Notes: generated by a model not told the origin, from the sequence alone. Positions 17,486 to 27,049 are shown, counted from the stretch's first letter. The stretch: 64,000 nt of DNA from Anaeromonas gelatinilytica (GCF_016820635.1 NZ_WSFU01000088.1:43878-107877), one strand, 5' to 3'. Program-made: numbers and translations.

Positions 17486-19693
17486 TTACTCTAAATTAGT
17501 ATCTTCTAAGTTTACTCTGATTTCTGTATTATAATTTACTATCGTTCCTGCTTTCGGTGATTGTGAAATAACTTTCCCTTCACCATCAACCGTAAATTTA
17601 ACATCAATACTATTAAGAATTTCTACTACTTCATCATAATCTTTTCCCATAAGATTTGGAACAATAGTACTACTTTTTTCTATTGGTGTTGATTTTATAT
17701 ATAACTCAATGATTTCACCTTGTTTAACCTTTGTACCTGCTTTAGGCAATTGATCTTTTACCACATCTTCCGCCTTAGGAGCTACAACATCTGTAACATG
17801 ACCTAATTCTAATTCATCTAGCTTCTTAGCTGCTTCTTTTACATTCATTCCTTTAATATTAGGTACTTCAATTAGATCAAGATTAAATTCCTCCTTTTCC
17901 TCAGATGTCAATTGAGGTTCATAATCTAAATAATCTAATGTCTCCTTAAGAACTTGACCTATAACAGGTGCAGCAATTTGACCTCCATAATATATTCCGG
18001 CACTAGGTTCATCTATAACAACTAACCCCACAACCTTTGGATCATCAGTTGGTGCAATACCTGCAAAGGATGCAATATAAGTACCAGGTGCATATTTCCC
18101 ATCTACAACTTTTTGAGCTGTACCTGTTTTACCTCCTATCTTATATCCTGGTTGATATGCTTTACTTCCAGTACCTTCAGAAACTACTGATTCTAAAATT
18201 TCTAAAAGGTTTTTAGATGTTTTTTCTGAAATTACTCTTCTAACTACTTTTCTCTCAAAATCATGTATAATATTACCTTTATCATCAGTTATGTTTTTAA
18301 CAACTTTAGGTTCCATTAAATTTCCACCATTTGCCACTGCAGATATAGCTGTTACCATTTGTATTGGAGTAACTGATATACCTTGACCAAAAGATATAGT
18401 TGCTAAATTTACTTCTTTCATATCCTCAAGATTTCTAACGATACCTGATGTCTCTCCTGTTAAGGAAATTCCTGTATTTTCTCCAAAGCCAAATTTTTTC
18501 ACATTTTCATGCATCTTCTCCTTGCCTAATTTCAACCCTAAATTTACAAAAACCTCATTACAAGAATTTTGTACTCCTTCAACAAAAGTTTGACTTCCAT
18601 GAGGATTATAATATCTCCAACATTTAATATTTGCGCCCTTTATCTGTCTTACATATCCATCACAATGAAATTTCGTATCATTTGATACTACATTTTCTTC
18701 TAATGCAGCAGCAGCTGTTATTATTTTAAATGTCGATCCCGGCTCATAATTATCATTAATAGAAAAATTTCTCCAACTTTCATAGAGTATTTTAGACTTA
18801 TCATCCCAAGGCAATTCAGAATATTTTTCTATCTCATCATCTTCTAATGGTACCCACGGTTTTTCAGGATCAAAAATTAATGAATTATTATCATTAGGAT
18901 CATAATCTGGTTTTGTTGCCATAGCTAATAATTCTCCACTATTAGGATCCATCAAAATAATTGATACATTTTTAGCCTTATTCTTTACTAATGCTTCAAG
19001 AGCTGCTTTTTCGGCTATATGTTGTATTGTTTCATCAATTGTAAGTGTAAGATTCATTCCTTTTTGTGGTTCAAAAAAACCTTCATTATCATAGGGAAGT
19101 TCCCTTTGTTTACCATCAACAGCTTTAATCCATCTTCCATTTATTCCTGTAAGATATTTATCATAAACTTTTTCTACACCATATAATCCATAATTATCAA
19201 TATCAGTAAATCCTAAAATATGAGAAGCAAAATTTCCTAGTGGATAATATCTCTGATTATCATCAACTATTTCTATACCACGTATCTTTTCATTTCTTAA
19301 TTTATCTGCTTCTTCTTTATCTATCCATTTTTTTATAATCACCAAACTTTGAGTTTTAGTCATGGATTCATATACATCTTTCTTTTCCATATCTAATATG
19401 TTTGCTATAGTAATAGCATCCTTATCTAAACTAACAACATCAGCCGGCCTACACCATACTGTATAACTACTTATATTAGTTGCAATAACATTATTATTCC
19501 TATCATATATAATTCCACGTTTAGCAGGCACTGGTATATCTCTTGTCCATTGCTCTAAAGCACCTTCTCTAAGCTTTTCACCATTAATTATCTGTATGTA
19601 AAACAATCTTACACTTAATACAAATAATGATATTATACAAAATAGCAAAGCAAATACCAATCTTTTTTTTGTAATTACAGCAGGTGAAGACAC
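17486..19693 (-). CDS. spoVD: Class B penicillin-binding protein, SpoVD/PBP2B type, with two PASTA domains
   Basis: A 735-residue transpeptidase. It has one membrane helix (about 11-31), a PBP dimerisation domain beginning RGIIYDRNNNVIA, and a transpeptidase domain with the catalytic tetrad S320-T-F-K323 (EPGSTFKI), the SCN motif (QNSCNEVF) and KTGTAQ. Two PASTA repeats (about 598-662 and 666-732) end the protein. It lies after ftsL, where Firmicutes encode PbpB and/or SpoVD. As the only class B PBP here it may serve vegetative division, spore cortex synthesis or both. The start is GTG behind AAGGAGGG. Confidence 0.93.
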   Translation of the reverse strand: MSSPAVITKKRLVFALLFCIISLFVLSVRLFYIQIINGEKLREGALEQWTRDIPVPAKRGIIYDRNNNVIATNISSYTVWCRPADVVSLDKDAITIANILDMEKKDVYESMTKTQSLVIIKKWIDKEEADKLRNEKIRGIEIVDDNQRYYPLGNFASHILGFTDIDNYGLYGVEKVYDKYLTGINGRWIKAVDGKQRELPYDNEGFFEPQKGMNLTLTIDETIQHIAEKAALEALVKNKAKNVSIILMDPNSGELLAMATKPDYDPNDNNSLIFDPEKPWVPLEDDEIEKYSELPWDDKSKILYESWRNFSINDNYEPGSTFKIITAAAALEENVVSNDTKFHCDGYVRQIKGANIKCWRYYNPHGSQTFVEGVQNSCNEVFVNLGLKLGKEKMHENVKKFGFGENTGISLTGETSGIVRNLEDMKEVNLATISFGQGISVTPIQMVTAISAVANGGNLMEPKVVKNITDDKGNIIHDFERKVVRRVISEKTSKNLLEILESVVSEGTGSKAYQPGYKIGGKTGTAQKVVDGKYAPGTYIASFAGIAPTDDPKVVGLVVIDEPSAGIYYGGQIAAPVIGQVLKETLDYLDYEPQLTSEEKEEFNLDLIEVPNIKGMNVKEAAKKLDELELGHVTDVVAPKAEDVVKDQLPKAGTKVKQGEIIELYIKSTPIEKSSTIVPNLMGKDYDEVVEILNSIDVKFTVDGEGKVISQSPKAGTIVNYNTEIRVNLEDTNLE

Positions 19694-19711
19694 TTAAGAA
19701 GCCCTCCTTGA

Positions 19712-20176
19712 TTAATTAACTATATTATCAATAATCTTTCCTATCAAATTATTATTTTCTGCTGTATTTTGGAGATTTTCTTCTTTCTTGTCTGATAACT
19801 CTAAAGAATTATCTGTATCAACATCTATATATACTTTTTGATTTTCATCAGGATAACTCATATCTAAACTATTTATCGCAACTTCTTCAATCCATCTAGA
19901 GTCCTTAATTTTTTCTAGTCTTATTGAAAGGTTTTGTTTTTCTTTTTCTAAACTAGACACTTCAGTCTCTAAACTCGAAAGATCATACTGTAGTCTAGAT
20001 ATATGTGCAAATCTTAATAAGATTATTATAGATATGGTTAATACTCCAGTAGCATATAAAAATAATTTTAATTTTATTAATGTATTATTTTTTTTAGGTT
20101 TTTTATTTTTTCTCGGTTTTCTATCTTTTTCTTTTTGAAGATCATAAGTTTGAAATTCTTTTCGTGCTACTACCAA
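19712..20176 (-). CDS. ftsL: FtsL-like septum protein
   Basis: 154 residues: a very basic cytoplasmic tail (RKPRKNKKPKKNN), one membrane helix (about 34-56), then an extracellular leucine-zipper-like coiled coil (LSSLETEVSSLEKEKQNLSIRLEKI) and an acidic tail. Sequence conservation in FtsL is low; the call rests on this topology plus the rsmH-X-pbp position. FtsL pairs with DivIC and DivIB in the divisome. Confidence 0.8.
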   Translation of the reverse strand: MVVARKEFQTYDLQKEKDRKPRKNKKPKKNNTLIKLKLFLYATGVLTISIIILLRFAHISRLQYDLSSLETEVSSLEKEKQNLSIRLEKIKDSRWIEEVAINSLDMSYPDENQKVYIDVDTDNSLELSDKKEENLQNTAENNNLIGKIIDNIVN

Positions 20177-20206
20177 TTCTATTCACCCCTTTTAAATTTT
20201 AGAACT

Positions 20207-21139
20207 CTATATTTTTTCCGCCACTCTCAATTTTGCACTTCTTGATCTTGGATTTTTTTGCAATTCGATTTGTGATGCTATTATAGGTTTTTTATTTATT
20301 ATTTTTATTTCTCTTTTCTTATTACATTTACATATAGGAAATTCTTTAGGACAAATACATGTTTTATTTAAATATTTATAAGCTTCCTTTATAATTCTAT
20401 CCTCTAAAGAATGAAATGTTATAACACTCAATCTTCCATTAGGTTTTAAACAATCAACTATGTCAAAAATACTATCTCTTAATATATCCAATTCCCTGTT
20501 AACTTCAATTCTTATAGCTTGAAAGGTTCTTCTCGCAGGATGTGGTCCATCCTTTCTTGCTCCTTTCGGTATTGCTTTCTTTATAATATCTACAAGTTCT
20601 CCTGTTGTTTCTATCTCTTTTCTATTTCTTTCTTTCACTATAAATTCTGCTATCCTTTTAGCCCATCTTTCTTCCCCAAAGTCTTTAATAATTCTATTTA
20701 AGTCATCTAAACTATAATTATTCACTACTTCCTTAGCTGAAAGTTTATCTTCTTTATTCATACGCATATCTAATGGAGCATTCTGATGAAATGAAAAACC
20801 TCTATCAGCTGTATCTAATTGATGAGATGAAACCCCTAAATCTAATAACACTCCATTGACTTTATCAATATTCAAATCACTTAATATTTCTTTTATATTT
20901 TTAAAATTATCATGTACTAAAAGATACTTATCTTCATAACCTTTCAATACTTCTCTTGACTTATTAATTGCATTCATGTCTTGATCTATTCCTATAAGTT
21001 TACCATTATCAATTCTTTTTAAAATTTCTTTAGAATGACCTGCTCCTCCTAAAGTACCATCAATATATATTCCATCTTTCCTTATATTTAATCCTTCTAT
21101 AGATTCTTCTAATAACACAGATACATGCTTAAATTCCAC
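20207..21139 (-). CDS. rsmH: 16S rRNA (cytosine(1402)-N(4))-methyltransferase RsmH
   Basis: A 310-residue SAM-dependent methyltransferase of the MraW family. The SAM loop [10 protein letters not shown] is at about 27-36, with [27 protein letters not shown] and the C-terminal [13 protein letters not shown] that typify it. It modifies C1402 in the decoding site together with RsmI. It is second in the mraZ operon, 27 bp after mraZ. Confidence 0.97.
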   Translation of the reverse strand: MEFKHVSVLLEESIEGLNIRKDGIYIDGTLGGAGHSKEILKRIDNGKLIGIDQDMNAINKSREVLKGYEDKYLLVHDNFKNIKEILSDLNIDKVNGVLLDLGVSSHQLDTADRGFSFHQNAPLDMRMNKEDKLSAKEVVNNYSLDDLNRIIKDFGEERWAKRIAEFIVKERNRKEIETTGELVDIIKKAIPKGARKDGPHPARRTFQAIRIEVNRELDILRDSIFDIVDCLKPNGRLSVITFHSLEDRIIKEAYKYLNKTCICPKEFPICKCNKKREIKIINKKPIIASQIELQKNPRSRSAKLRVAEKI

Positions 21140-21166
21140 TTATTTCACCTCAAATATATTATTAAT

Positions 21167-21598
21167 CTATATTCCTAATTCTGCCATCTTTTCGGCTATA
21201 TTCTCATAACTTAAATCATCATCGTCATTATATGCTTTCCATTCTTGACTACTCCAAATTTCGATTCTATTTGAAACCCCAATAATAGTAGCCTCTTTAT
21301 CTAATTTAGCATGACATCTCAAATTATTAGGTATTAATATTCTTCCCTGTTTATCTAATTCACATTCTGTAGCCCCAGCAAAGAAAAATCTTACAAAAGC
21401 TCGGGCATCCTTTCGTGTTAAAGGTAAGGATTTTAATTTGTTTTCAAGAACATTCCATTCTTCTAAAGGATAAACAAATAAACAATTATCTAATCCTTTA
21501 GTTACTATAAAAGAACTTCCTAAGTTTTCTCTAAATTTAGCCGGTACTATTACTCTTCCTTTTTTATCAATAGAATGGATATGTTCACCAATAAACAT
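21167..21598 (-). CDS. mraZ: Transcriptional regulator MraZ
   Basis: 143 residues made of two SpoVT/AbrB-like halves, each with the DKKGR-type motif ([16 protein letters not shown] and [15 protein letters not shown]). MraZ forms a ring that binds phased repeats in its own promoter and controls the dcw operon. Such repeats lie immediately upstream here (21607-21654), and the nearest one overlaps the ribosome site, so autoregulation is strongly implied. Confidence 0.95.
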   Translation of the reverse strand: MFIGEHIHSIDKKGRVIVPAKFRENLGSSFIVTKGLDNCLFVYPLEEWNVLENKLKSLPLTRKDARAFVRFFFAGATECELDKQGRILIPNNLRCHAKLDKEATIIGVSNRIEIWSSQEWKAYNDDDDLSYENIAEKMAELGI

Positions 21599-21606
21599 AT
21601 ATTAAC

Positions 21607-21654
21607 CCCACTTTTATAATTTTTACACCACTTGTTACCACTTTACACCACTTT
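21607..21654 (-). promoter_or_regulatory. MraZ-box array upstream of mraZ
   Basis: Read on the minus strand, the core AAGTGG occurs four times. The plus-strand complements CCACTT begin at 21608, 21628, 21638 and 21648, that is, in a 10-bp phase with one position skipped. Two copies are AAAGTGGT. The known MraZ target is a short series of TGGG/AAAGTGK repeats at 10-bp spacing. The copy at 21608 doubles as the ribosome site GTGGGG of mraZ. Confidence 0.8.
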
Positions 21655-21730
21655 ATTATTAATTCTATATATATTCTCAATATCCTTCTATTTTTTAGAT
21701 TTTTTTTAGTAGAACTTTAGTACTATTTTT

Positions 21731-21778
21731 AAAAACAAAAAAAGAATATTTTGATTGTTAACAATCAAAATATTCTTT
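21731..21778 (-). terminator. Terminator of the Spo0E-like gene
   Basis: A 17-bp stem (21741-21757 with 21762-21778) around a 4-nt loop, followed on the minus strand by TTTTGTTTTT. Confidence 0.9.
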
Positions 21779-21941
21779 AACTCTTTATAGTACTATTATT
21801 TTTTTTATGTTCTACATAATATTTAGTTATTAATTTATCCAAAGCAACGCTTAATTTATATATTTCATCATAATTAGCATTGCTTAGCAAAAGTTTATTA
21901 AGCTCGTCCCTTAAAAAGGTAATTTTGTCGTCTATTGTCAT
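21777..21941 (-). CDS. Spo0E-like aspartyl-phosphate phosphatase family peptide
   Basis: A short helical-hairpin protein. MTIDDKITFLRDELNKLL forms helix 1 and the second helix carries LSVALDKLI, the SxxLD motif of Spo0E-family phosphatases that dephosphorylate Spo0A or other response regulators. The open frame runs up to 22001, but that ATG lies inside the promoter's -35 element. The ATG at 21941 follows GGTGGGTGAT, giving 54 residues, normal for the family. It is monocistronic, with a strong promoter and terminator. Which phosphorylated regulator it acts on is unknown. Confidence 0.8.
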   Translation of the reverse strand: MTIDDKITFLRDELNKLLLSNANYDEIYKLSVALDKLITKYYVEHKKNNSTIKS

Positions 21942-21972
21942 ATTATCACCCACCATTATTAAAGGTGATTTC

Positions 21973-22001
21973 ATTTTATTACTGAAACATGAAATTGTCA
22001 A
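21973..22001 (-). promoter_or_regulatory. Sigma-A promoter of the Spo0E-like gene
   Basis: TTGACA, 17 bp, TAAAAT on the minus strand, ending about 30 bp before the ATG at 21941. The perfect -35 and optimal spacing suggest strong vegetative expression. This site rules out the longer reading frame. Nothing else is recognised in 22002-22141. Confidence 0.75.
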
Positions 22002-22141
22002 TTAATTTTATATGCTATTTGCTCGAAAAACGTAATAAAAATACTAATTCTCTTCAATATACTTCATTTTATTTCATTTTTCTACCTATATTATCTAATT
22101 AGATACATAATTTGAAGTTTTCACCATTTTTATCTACTTTT

Positions 22142-22873
22142 CTACATTTTTCTCTTTCTTCTAACAAAGAAAATTATCATAGTAAAAATTATTAAAACTA
22201 TACTAATCAATTGAGCAACTCTTATATCACCAAGCATCAAACTATCTGTTCTTAATCCTTCAATAAAAAATCTTCCTAATGAATATAATGATAAATAAAG
22301 TAAAAACACTTCTCCCTCTATTTTCTTTTTATTCTTCCGATACCATAATAAAAATACAAACATCAATATATTCCATAAAGACTCATATAAAAAAGTAGGA
22401 TGTACATTAACACCATCAACTGAAATCCCCCATGGTAAATCTGTTTCTCTTCCATATGCCTCTTGATTTATAAAATTTCCCCATCTTCCAATAGCCTGAC
22501 CTAATATTATACTTGGAGCTGTTATATCTCCTATTGTCCAAAAATTAATATTTCTTATTTTACAATAAACAATAGCCGTAAATACACTTCCTATAATACC
22601 TCCATGTATAGCCAAGCCACCTTCTCTTATATTTATTATTTTTAATATATCCCCCTGATAATATTCCCATTGGAATATTACATAATAAAGTCGTGCTCCT
22701 ATAATAGCAATAGGTATTGCAAATAATAGTAAATTAATCAACTCATCTTCGTCAAAGTCTATCCTTCTAGATTCTCTAATGGCTAAAAGTGTACCTAATA
22801 CCATTCCTATAGCTATAAATATACCATACCATCTTACACTTATACCAAATATTTCAAATGCTATTGGATTCAT
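22142..22873 (-). CDS. lgt: Prolipoprotein diacylglyceryl transferase Lgt
   Basis: A 243-residue, seven-helix membrane enzyme that transfers diacylglycerol from phosphatidylglycerol to the lipobox cysteine. The signature GRWGNFINQEAYG (from about residue 129) and HPTFLYES are intact; the start region FGISVRWYG is typical. At least three lipoproteins in this window (PstS, PotD and the YhcN-type protein) would be substrates. A perfect hairpin lies just upstream (22895-22922). Confidence 0.97.
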   Translation of the reverse strand: MNPIAFEIFGISVRWYGIFIAIGMVLGTLLAIRESRRIDFDEDELINLLLFAIPIAIIGARLYYVIFQWEYYQGDILKIINIREGGLAIHGGIIGSVFTAIVYCKIRNINFWTIGDITAPSIILGQAIGRWGNFINQEAYGRETDLPWGISVDGVNVHPTFLYESLWNILMFVFLLWYRKNKKKIEGEVFLLYLSLYSLGRFFIEGLRTDSLMLGDIRVAQLISIVLIIFTMIIFFVRRKRKM

Positions 22874-22894
22874 ATTTATCCTCCCTAATATTTT

Positions 22895-22922
22895 ATAGCT
22901 ACTAGTTATAACTAGTAGCTAT
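22895..22922. repeat. 14-bp perfect inverted repeat upstream of lgt
   Basis: ATAGCTACTAGTTA directly joined to its complement: a palindrome with no true loop, 21 bp before the lgt start and after the ymfH stop. The following sequence lacks a T-run on the minus strand (AAAATATTAG), so termination would be weak. An operator or mRNA-processing hairpin is possible. Confidence 0.5.
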
Positions 22923-22960
22923 AGATAAATTATAATAATTTTATACTAAAGTCAACAAAC

Positions 22961-24253
22961 CTATTTTGATTTTATAACAGATAACGTACAATTATCTTTA
23001 TTAAAGTGATTATCAAATCTATGAATTATATCATCAAATGTAACGTCTTCTAATATATTTAAATAGTTTAATAGCGAAGTATTGTTAAATGTATATTTTA
23101 TAAAACTATTAGCAATATAATCTAAAGAATCAAAATTCATGACATGATGTCCAAGCATTTTATTTTTTATTCTTTTAAAATCTTCTTCATTTAATCCTTG
23201 TTTTTTAATTTTCTTTATATATTCTAATACTTTATTTAATACCTCTTTAGGATCATCTGATTCTCCACCTATAATCGAATGTGCATAGGTTTTATTAGCT
23301 GTAAATTGAGATCCAAAATTATTATTAATTATTCCTTTTTCATACATATTTTTATAAAACTCTGTTCCTGTACCAAAAAGTATATCTAATAATACATTAG
23401 TTGTAATCTGCTTTTTAATAAGTTCATCACCATCATATCCAACATCGTAGTCCTTAAATCCAATATTAAATAAAGGTATAGAAACACTTAATTTTTCTTC
23501 AATATACTTATTATTTATCTCTTTAGGTTCATTGGGATAAATCCTTTCTATATTTTTTATATCATTAGAAATACCTCTATTCATGTTTTTATTAATTACA
23601 TCTATAGCTTTTTCAAAATTAATATCACCTACCATAAATAAAACCATATTAGAAGGATGATAAAAAGTATTATAACACTTATACAATGTTTCTTTGTCAA
23701 TATTAGAAATACTTTCTACTGTACCTGCTATATCAATTCTAACAGGATGTTTATGATACATACCTCTTAAACAATTAAAATATACTTTCCAACTTGGATT
23801 ATCATCATACATTTTAATTTCTTGTGCTATTATTCCTTTTTCCTTATCTACATTTTCATCTGTAAAATAGGGACTTTGAACAAAAGAAACTAACAATTTA
23901 AGATTCTCATAAAATTTATCAGTACAAGAAAACAAATAAGCTGTTTGATTAAAATTCGTATAAGCATTAACATATGATCCCAACTCAGAGAATTCATTGA
24001 AAATATTACCTTCTTTTTCTTCAAATAATTTATGTTCTAAAAAATGTGCAATTCCTTCAGGAACTACTATCGAATTATCTTCACCCAAAGGAACAAATTC
24101 ATTATCATTAGAACCATAATTTGTAGCAAATACAGCATATTTCTTAGTAAAACCTTTTTTAGGCACAAAATAGACTTTTAATCCATTCTCCAATACATGT
24201 AAAAAAGCTTCTTCTTTTAAAATTTCATTTTTTATAGTACTTATATTATTCAA
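22961..24253 (-). CDS. M16 family zinc protease, YmfH/YfmH type
   Basis: A 430-residue pitrilysin-like peptidase. The inverted zinc motif HFLEH is at about 70-74, with the downstream Glu expected in NVDKEKGIIAQEIKMYDDNP. The family is annotated as EF-P 5-aminopentanol-modification-associated in Firmicutes; the substrate is unknown. It pairs with the HxxEH-less partner upstream (22-bp gap), the usual active/inactive M16 arrangement. Confidence 0.92.
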   Translation of the reverse strand: MNNISTIKNEILKEEAFLHVLENGLKVYFVPKKGFTKKYAVFATNYGSNDNEFVPLGEDNSIVVPEGIAHFLEHKLFEEKEGNIFNEFSELGSYVNAYTNFNQTAYLFSCTDKFYENLKLLVSFVQSPYFTDENVDKEKGIIAQEIKMYDDNPSWKVYFNCLRGMYHKHPVRIDIAGTVESISNIDKETLYKCYNTFYHPSNMVLFMVGDINFEKAIDVINKNMNRGISNDIKNIERIYPNEPKEINNKYIEEKLSVSIPLFNIGFKDYDVGYDGDELIKKQITTNVLLDILFGTGTEFYKNMYEKGIINNNFGSQFTANKTYAHSIIGGESDDPKEVLNKVLEYIKKIKKQGLNEEDFKRIKNKMLGHHVMNFDSLDYIANSFIKYTFNNTSLLNYLNILEDVTFDDIIHRFDNHFNKDNCTLSVIKSK

Positions 24254-24275
24254 TTAAATACCTCCTATAGTTATT

Positions 24276-25538
24276 CTATTGATTTTTTAAAAAATATACA
24301 GTATCTAATGATATTTTATTCATAGAATTTATTATATCTTCTTTTTTAACTTTATTAATAGAATCTATAATTTCATCTATATCTTGATTATCAGTTAATA
24401 CTTTGCTTAAATTAAACTCAGAAATTGAATAAGTATCATCTTCTACAGCTTTCATAGATGTAATCATTGCTTTTTTAGATTGTTCAATATTTTTTTCTTC
24501 AAATTCTCCTTTTTTCATAGCCTCTATTTGTTCTTTTATTATATTTAATGCACTTTCATATTTATCAAATTCAATTCCTGCTGAAATTAGCATTAGCGAT
24601 TTATATTTATATCCTCTTGAATAAATATAATATGCTAAACTCTCTTTCTCTCTAACATTTATAAATAACTTTGAATCTGGGCCACCACCTAAAATATGAT
24701 TACCTACAAGAAAAGCAGTATACAAATCATCTTCATATGGTATATTGGTTCTATAACCTAATGTTAACTTTCCTTGCTTTATATCCATTTCTTCTATAAC
24801 TGTTTTTTCTTCAATATCTTTCTTAATTACATTTTCTCTTTTTAAAAGTTTACTCTCTCTTTCATCAAATGGAAAATAATCTTTAATTATATTTTTAATT
24901 TCATTTTTTTCTATATTACTTACAACATTAATTTCTACTCTAGATTTTTTAAAAAAATCTAAATAATGTTTATACAAATTCTGTGAATTAATATTTTCTA
25001 AATCCTCTATATAACCATACTTATAAATATGATAAGGTTCATTCTTGCACATTTCTTCTATACATCTAGTTGTTGAATATTGTTTCTTATCATTTATTCT
25101 AGAAGAAATTCTATCTTTTAAATTCCTTTTTTCTTGAGAAACATACTCTTCCTTAAACTTATTATCTATTACCAAAGGATTATAAATTAACTCTTTTAAC
25201 ACATCTAATTTATTCTTCAATATATCATTAGATAAAACAAAATCTTCTCTTGGTCCTTCAATAGTAAATCTTATAATATGTTTTTCACCTTTTTTATTTA
25301 CACTTACACTTAGGTCAGAACCATATAATTCTTCTAACCTTCTTTCTATATCCATAGAAGTATTATATTGTTTGGTACCTCTCTTTAAAATAAGAGGTAC
25401 TAATGTATTTTTAGTAACCTCACTTCTATTTAATGGCATAATAAAATAAAAACTAATAAGTTCAGTTTTAAACTTATCTCCATTAATAATATTTAAATAC
25501 ACTTCATCATTTATTTTTTCTCTTGTTGTCTTTAACAA
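24276..25538 (-). CDS. M16 family protein, YmfF/YfmF type (non-catalytic partner)
   Basis: An M16-fold protein of about 420 residues whose expected HxxEH is absent (the region reads LVPLILKRGTKQY), typical of the inactive subunit. Conserved features are MDIERRLEELYGSD and the glycine-rich loop GNHILGGGPDSKLFINVREKESLAYYIYS. The frame is open to 25580, but GGAGGG lies 6 nt before a TTG at 25538 (LLKTTREKINDEVYL), taken as the start. It precedes ymfH in a two-gene operon. Confidence 0.87.
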   Translation of the reverse strand: MLKTTREKINDEVYLNIINGDKFKTELISFYFIMPLNRSEVTKNTLVPLILKRGTKQYNTSMDIERRLEELYGSDLSVSVNKKGEKHIIRFTIEGPREDFVLSNDILKNKLDVLKELIYNPLVIDNKFKEEYVSQEKRNLKDRISSRINDKKQYSTTRCIEEMCKNEPYHIYKYGYIEDLENINSQNLYKHYLDFFKKSRVEINVVSNIEKNEIKNIIKDYFPFDERESKLLKRENVIKKDIEEKTVIEEMDIKQGKLTLGYRTNIPYEDDLYTAFLVGNHILGGGPDSKLFINVREKESLAYYIYSRGYKYKSLMLISAGIEFDKYESALNIIKEQIEAMKKGEFEEKNIEQSKKAMITSMKAVEDDTYSISEFNLSKVLTDNQDIDEIIDSINKVKKEDIINSMNKISLDTVYFLKNQ

Positions 25539-25552
25539 ATTTATCCCTCCTA

Positions 25553-26278
25553 TTAATTCCAGTTTTGAATATCTACACATTCAATCCTGTTTATTATTTC
25601 ATTTATGATATTATTATCCATAAGAAATCCATCTAATACTTTACATTTTACTCCATCAGGAAATTCAATTTCTTTTTTTATTTTTTGATAAATATCCACT
25701 TTTATTACTTCTTCCAACTAGGGATCAACTAATTAAACGAATCATTTCAGAAATACCATATCCCAGTAATTCATTGTTTTTACTTAAATAATTAGGTTTT
25801 AAATCATCATACCAAAAAATACTATTCTGGAAGAATCAATATTTAATTCTTCCACTAATTTTTCTTTTATTTTACTTTGAAATATTACACTTTGTTTAAT
25901 AGCTTCAGAATCATCAATGCTATCATTAATATTTTTATCTATTCCTATTAAATTAATTCCTATTCTTTTTATATTATTAGAATTATTCTCTATCAAATTC
26001 ACATAAGATTCTATTAATGACTTACTAGACCATAAAGTATCTGTTATTATACTTATATCATAAATACCAATAAATAATATAATAAAAATATAAAAATTAA
26101 CTTAATAATAGATACATATTCTTTTTTTAAAAATTAATCCTATTAACATTATAACAGAAAATGAAAAAATCATTATAAATAAATTTTCTATCGGATCTTC
26201 ATAACACATATATACTAAAAATGAAATTAGTATTAAAAATATTAATATATACTTATAATATTTTCTATTATTATCCAT
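25553..26278 (-). pseudogene. Decayed membrane-protein locus (in-frame stop and frameshift)
   Basis: From 26278, a perfect ribosome site (GGAGG) precedes an ATG that opens a 58-codon frame with two hydrophobic helices, MDNNRKYYKYILIFLILISF..., ending in TAA at 26102-26104. The same frame continues past the stop with another hydrophobic segment (FYIFIILFIGIYDISII) and a soluble region to 25799. At a run of six T the coding sense moves one frame and continues as WYDDLKPNYLSKNNELLGYG to about 25727. A last 54-codon frame (TTG 25717 to 25553, with KIKKEIEFPDGVKCKV) follows. No family is recognised. The first frame alone could be a real 58-residue two-helix protein. Confidence 0.5.
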
Positions 26279-26333
26279 ACTATTCCTCCAAAATATATAA
26301 TTATTAATATTTACGTAATGAAATAAAGCTTTT

Positions 26334-26368
26334 ATGAAAAAAATCCAGCAATTTGCTGGATTTTTTTC
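26334..26368 (-). terminator. Terminator of the YhcN-type lipoprotein gene
   Basis: Stem AATCCAGCA / TGCTGGATT around 3 nt, with a long T-run on both sides, so it may work in both directions. Confidence 0.85.
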
Positions 26369-26398
26369 ATAAAAGTCTTATAATCTATTAATTACTAT

Positions 26399-26986
26399 TT
26401 AGTCTCGAGTATCAGGAGTTAAAGCATCAATTAAATCATCTAATTCATCAGTAAAGTCATCTATTGGATCTCCTCTTCTGATATCTTCTGCTACTCTATT
26501 AATTCTATCAAAATAGTCTGTTTCAGAAGATATATATACTTCATCTATGTCTTCATTTCTCTCTTTCACTTTAGCTTCTATATCATCCCTTAATTCTTGA
26601 GAAATTTCTCCATCTGTAGTATCAACAGCATCTATTCCTACTATTGCTGTATTATCTCTTACTACTACAGTGGCATCATTAATTCCATTCACCTCTACTA
26701 TACTATTAGCTATGTCTTCATTTTCACCATTAATATCATCTACATCTTCTTCAGCATCATCTGTCATATCATCATCATTATCATTTATATCACCATTATT
26801 ATCTATGTCACCATTGTCTCCTACATCGCCATTATTTCCTACATCTCCATTATCATTCACGTCGCCATTATCATTTACATCACCATTATCATCTGGCTCT
26901 TCTTCTGGTTGACATCCTATACTTATAGCTGTGATCATAAGTATAATTAACAATATGATGCTGAATTTACTAAATTTTTTATTCAT
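26399..26986 (-). CDS. YhcN/YlaJ-type spore lipoprotein with Gly-Asp-Val/Asn-Asp repeats
   Basis: A 195-residue lipoprotein. The signal peptide ends in the lipobox ISIGC (Cys25). Residues about 30-70 are an acidic low-complexity tail built from six-residue units such as NDNGDV; the C-terminal about 100 residues resemble the YhcN/YlaJ domain (IVEVNGINDATVVVRDNTAIVGIDA). Family members are spore coat, cortex or membrane lipoproteins. Its ribosome site is AGGAGGTG. It is the last gene after phoU but separated by a terminator. The YhcN assignment rests on pattern similarity only. Confidence 0.75.
   Translation of the reverse strand: MNKKFSKFSIILLIILMITAISIGCQPEEEPDDNGDVNDNGDVNDNGDVGNNGDVGDNGDIDNNGDINDNDDDMTDDAEEDVDDINGENEDIANSIVEVNGINDATVVVRDNTAIVGIDAVDTTDGEISQELRDDIEAKVKERNEDIDEVYISSETDYFDRINRVAEDIRRGDPIDDFTDELDDLIDALTPDTRD
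26791..26898 (-). repeat. Six tandem 18-bp repeats inside the lipoprotein gene
   Basis: Units begin at 26791, 26809, 26827, 26845, 26863 and 26881 and encode DNNGDI, GDNGDI, GNNGDV and NDNGDV-type hexapeptides. Copy number is likely to vary between strains through slippage. Confidence 0.85.
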
Positions 26987-27049
26987 ATTTACACCTCCTA
27001 TAATTAGTATTACATAATTTATAAATTTTATTATTTAATTTTAAATATA

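Noticed and set aside
26791..26898. Possible CRISPR array (regular repeats)
   Set aside because: Repeats are contiguous 18-bp units without spacers and lie in frame in a gene.
26597..26950. Two overlapping plus-strand ORFs opposite the lipoprotein repeat
   Set aside because: Low-complexity Ile/Ser/Tyr translations of the 18-bp repeat in antisense; no start signals.
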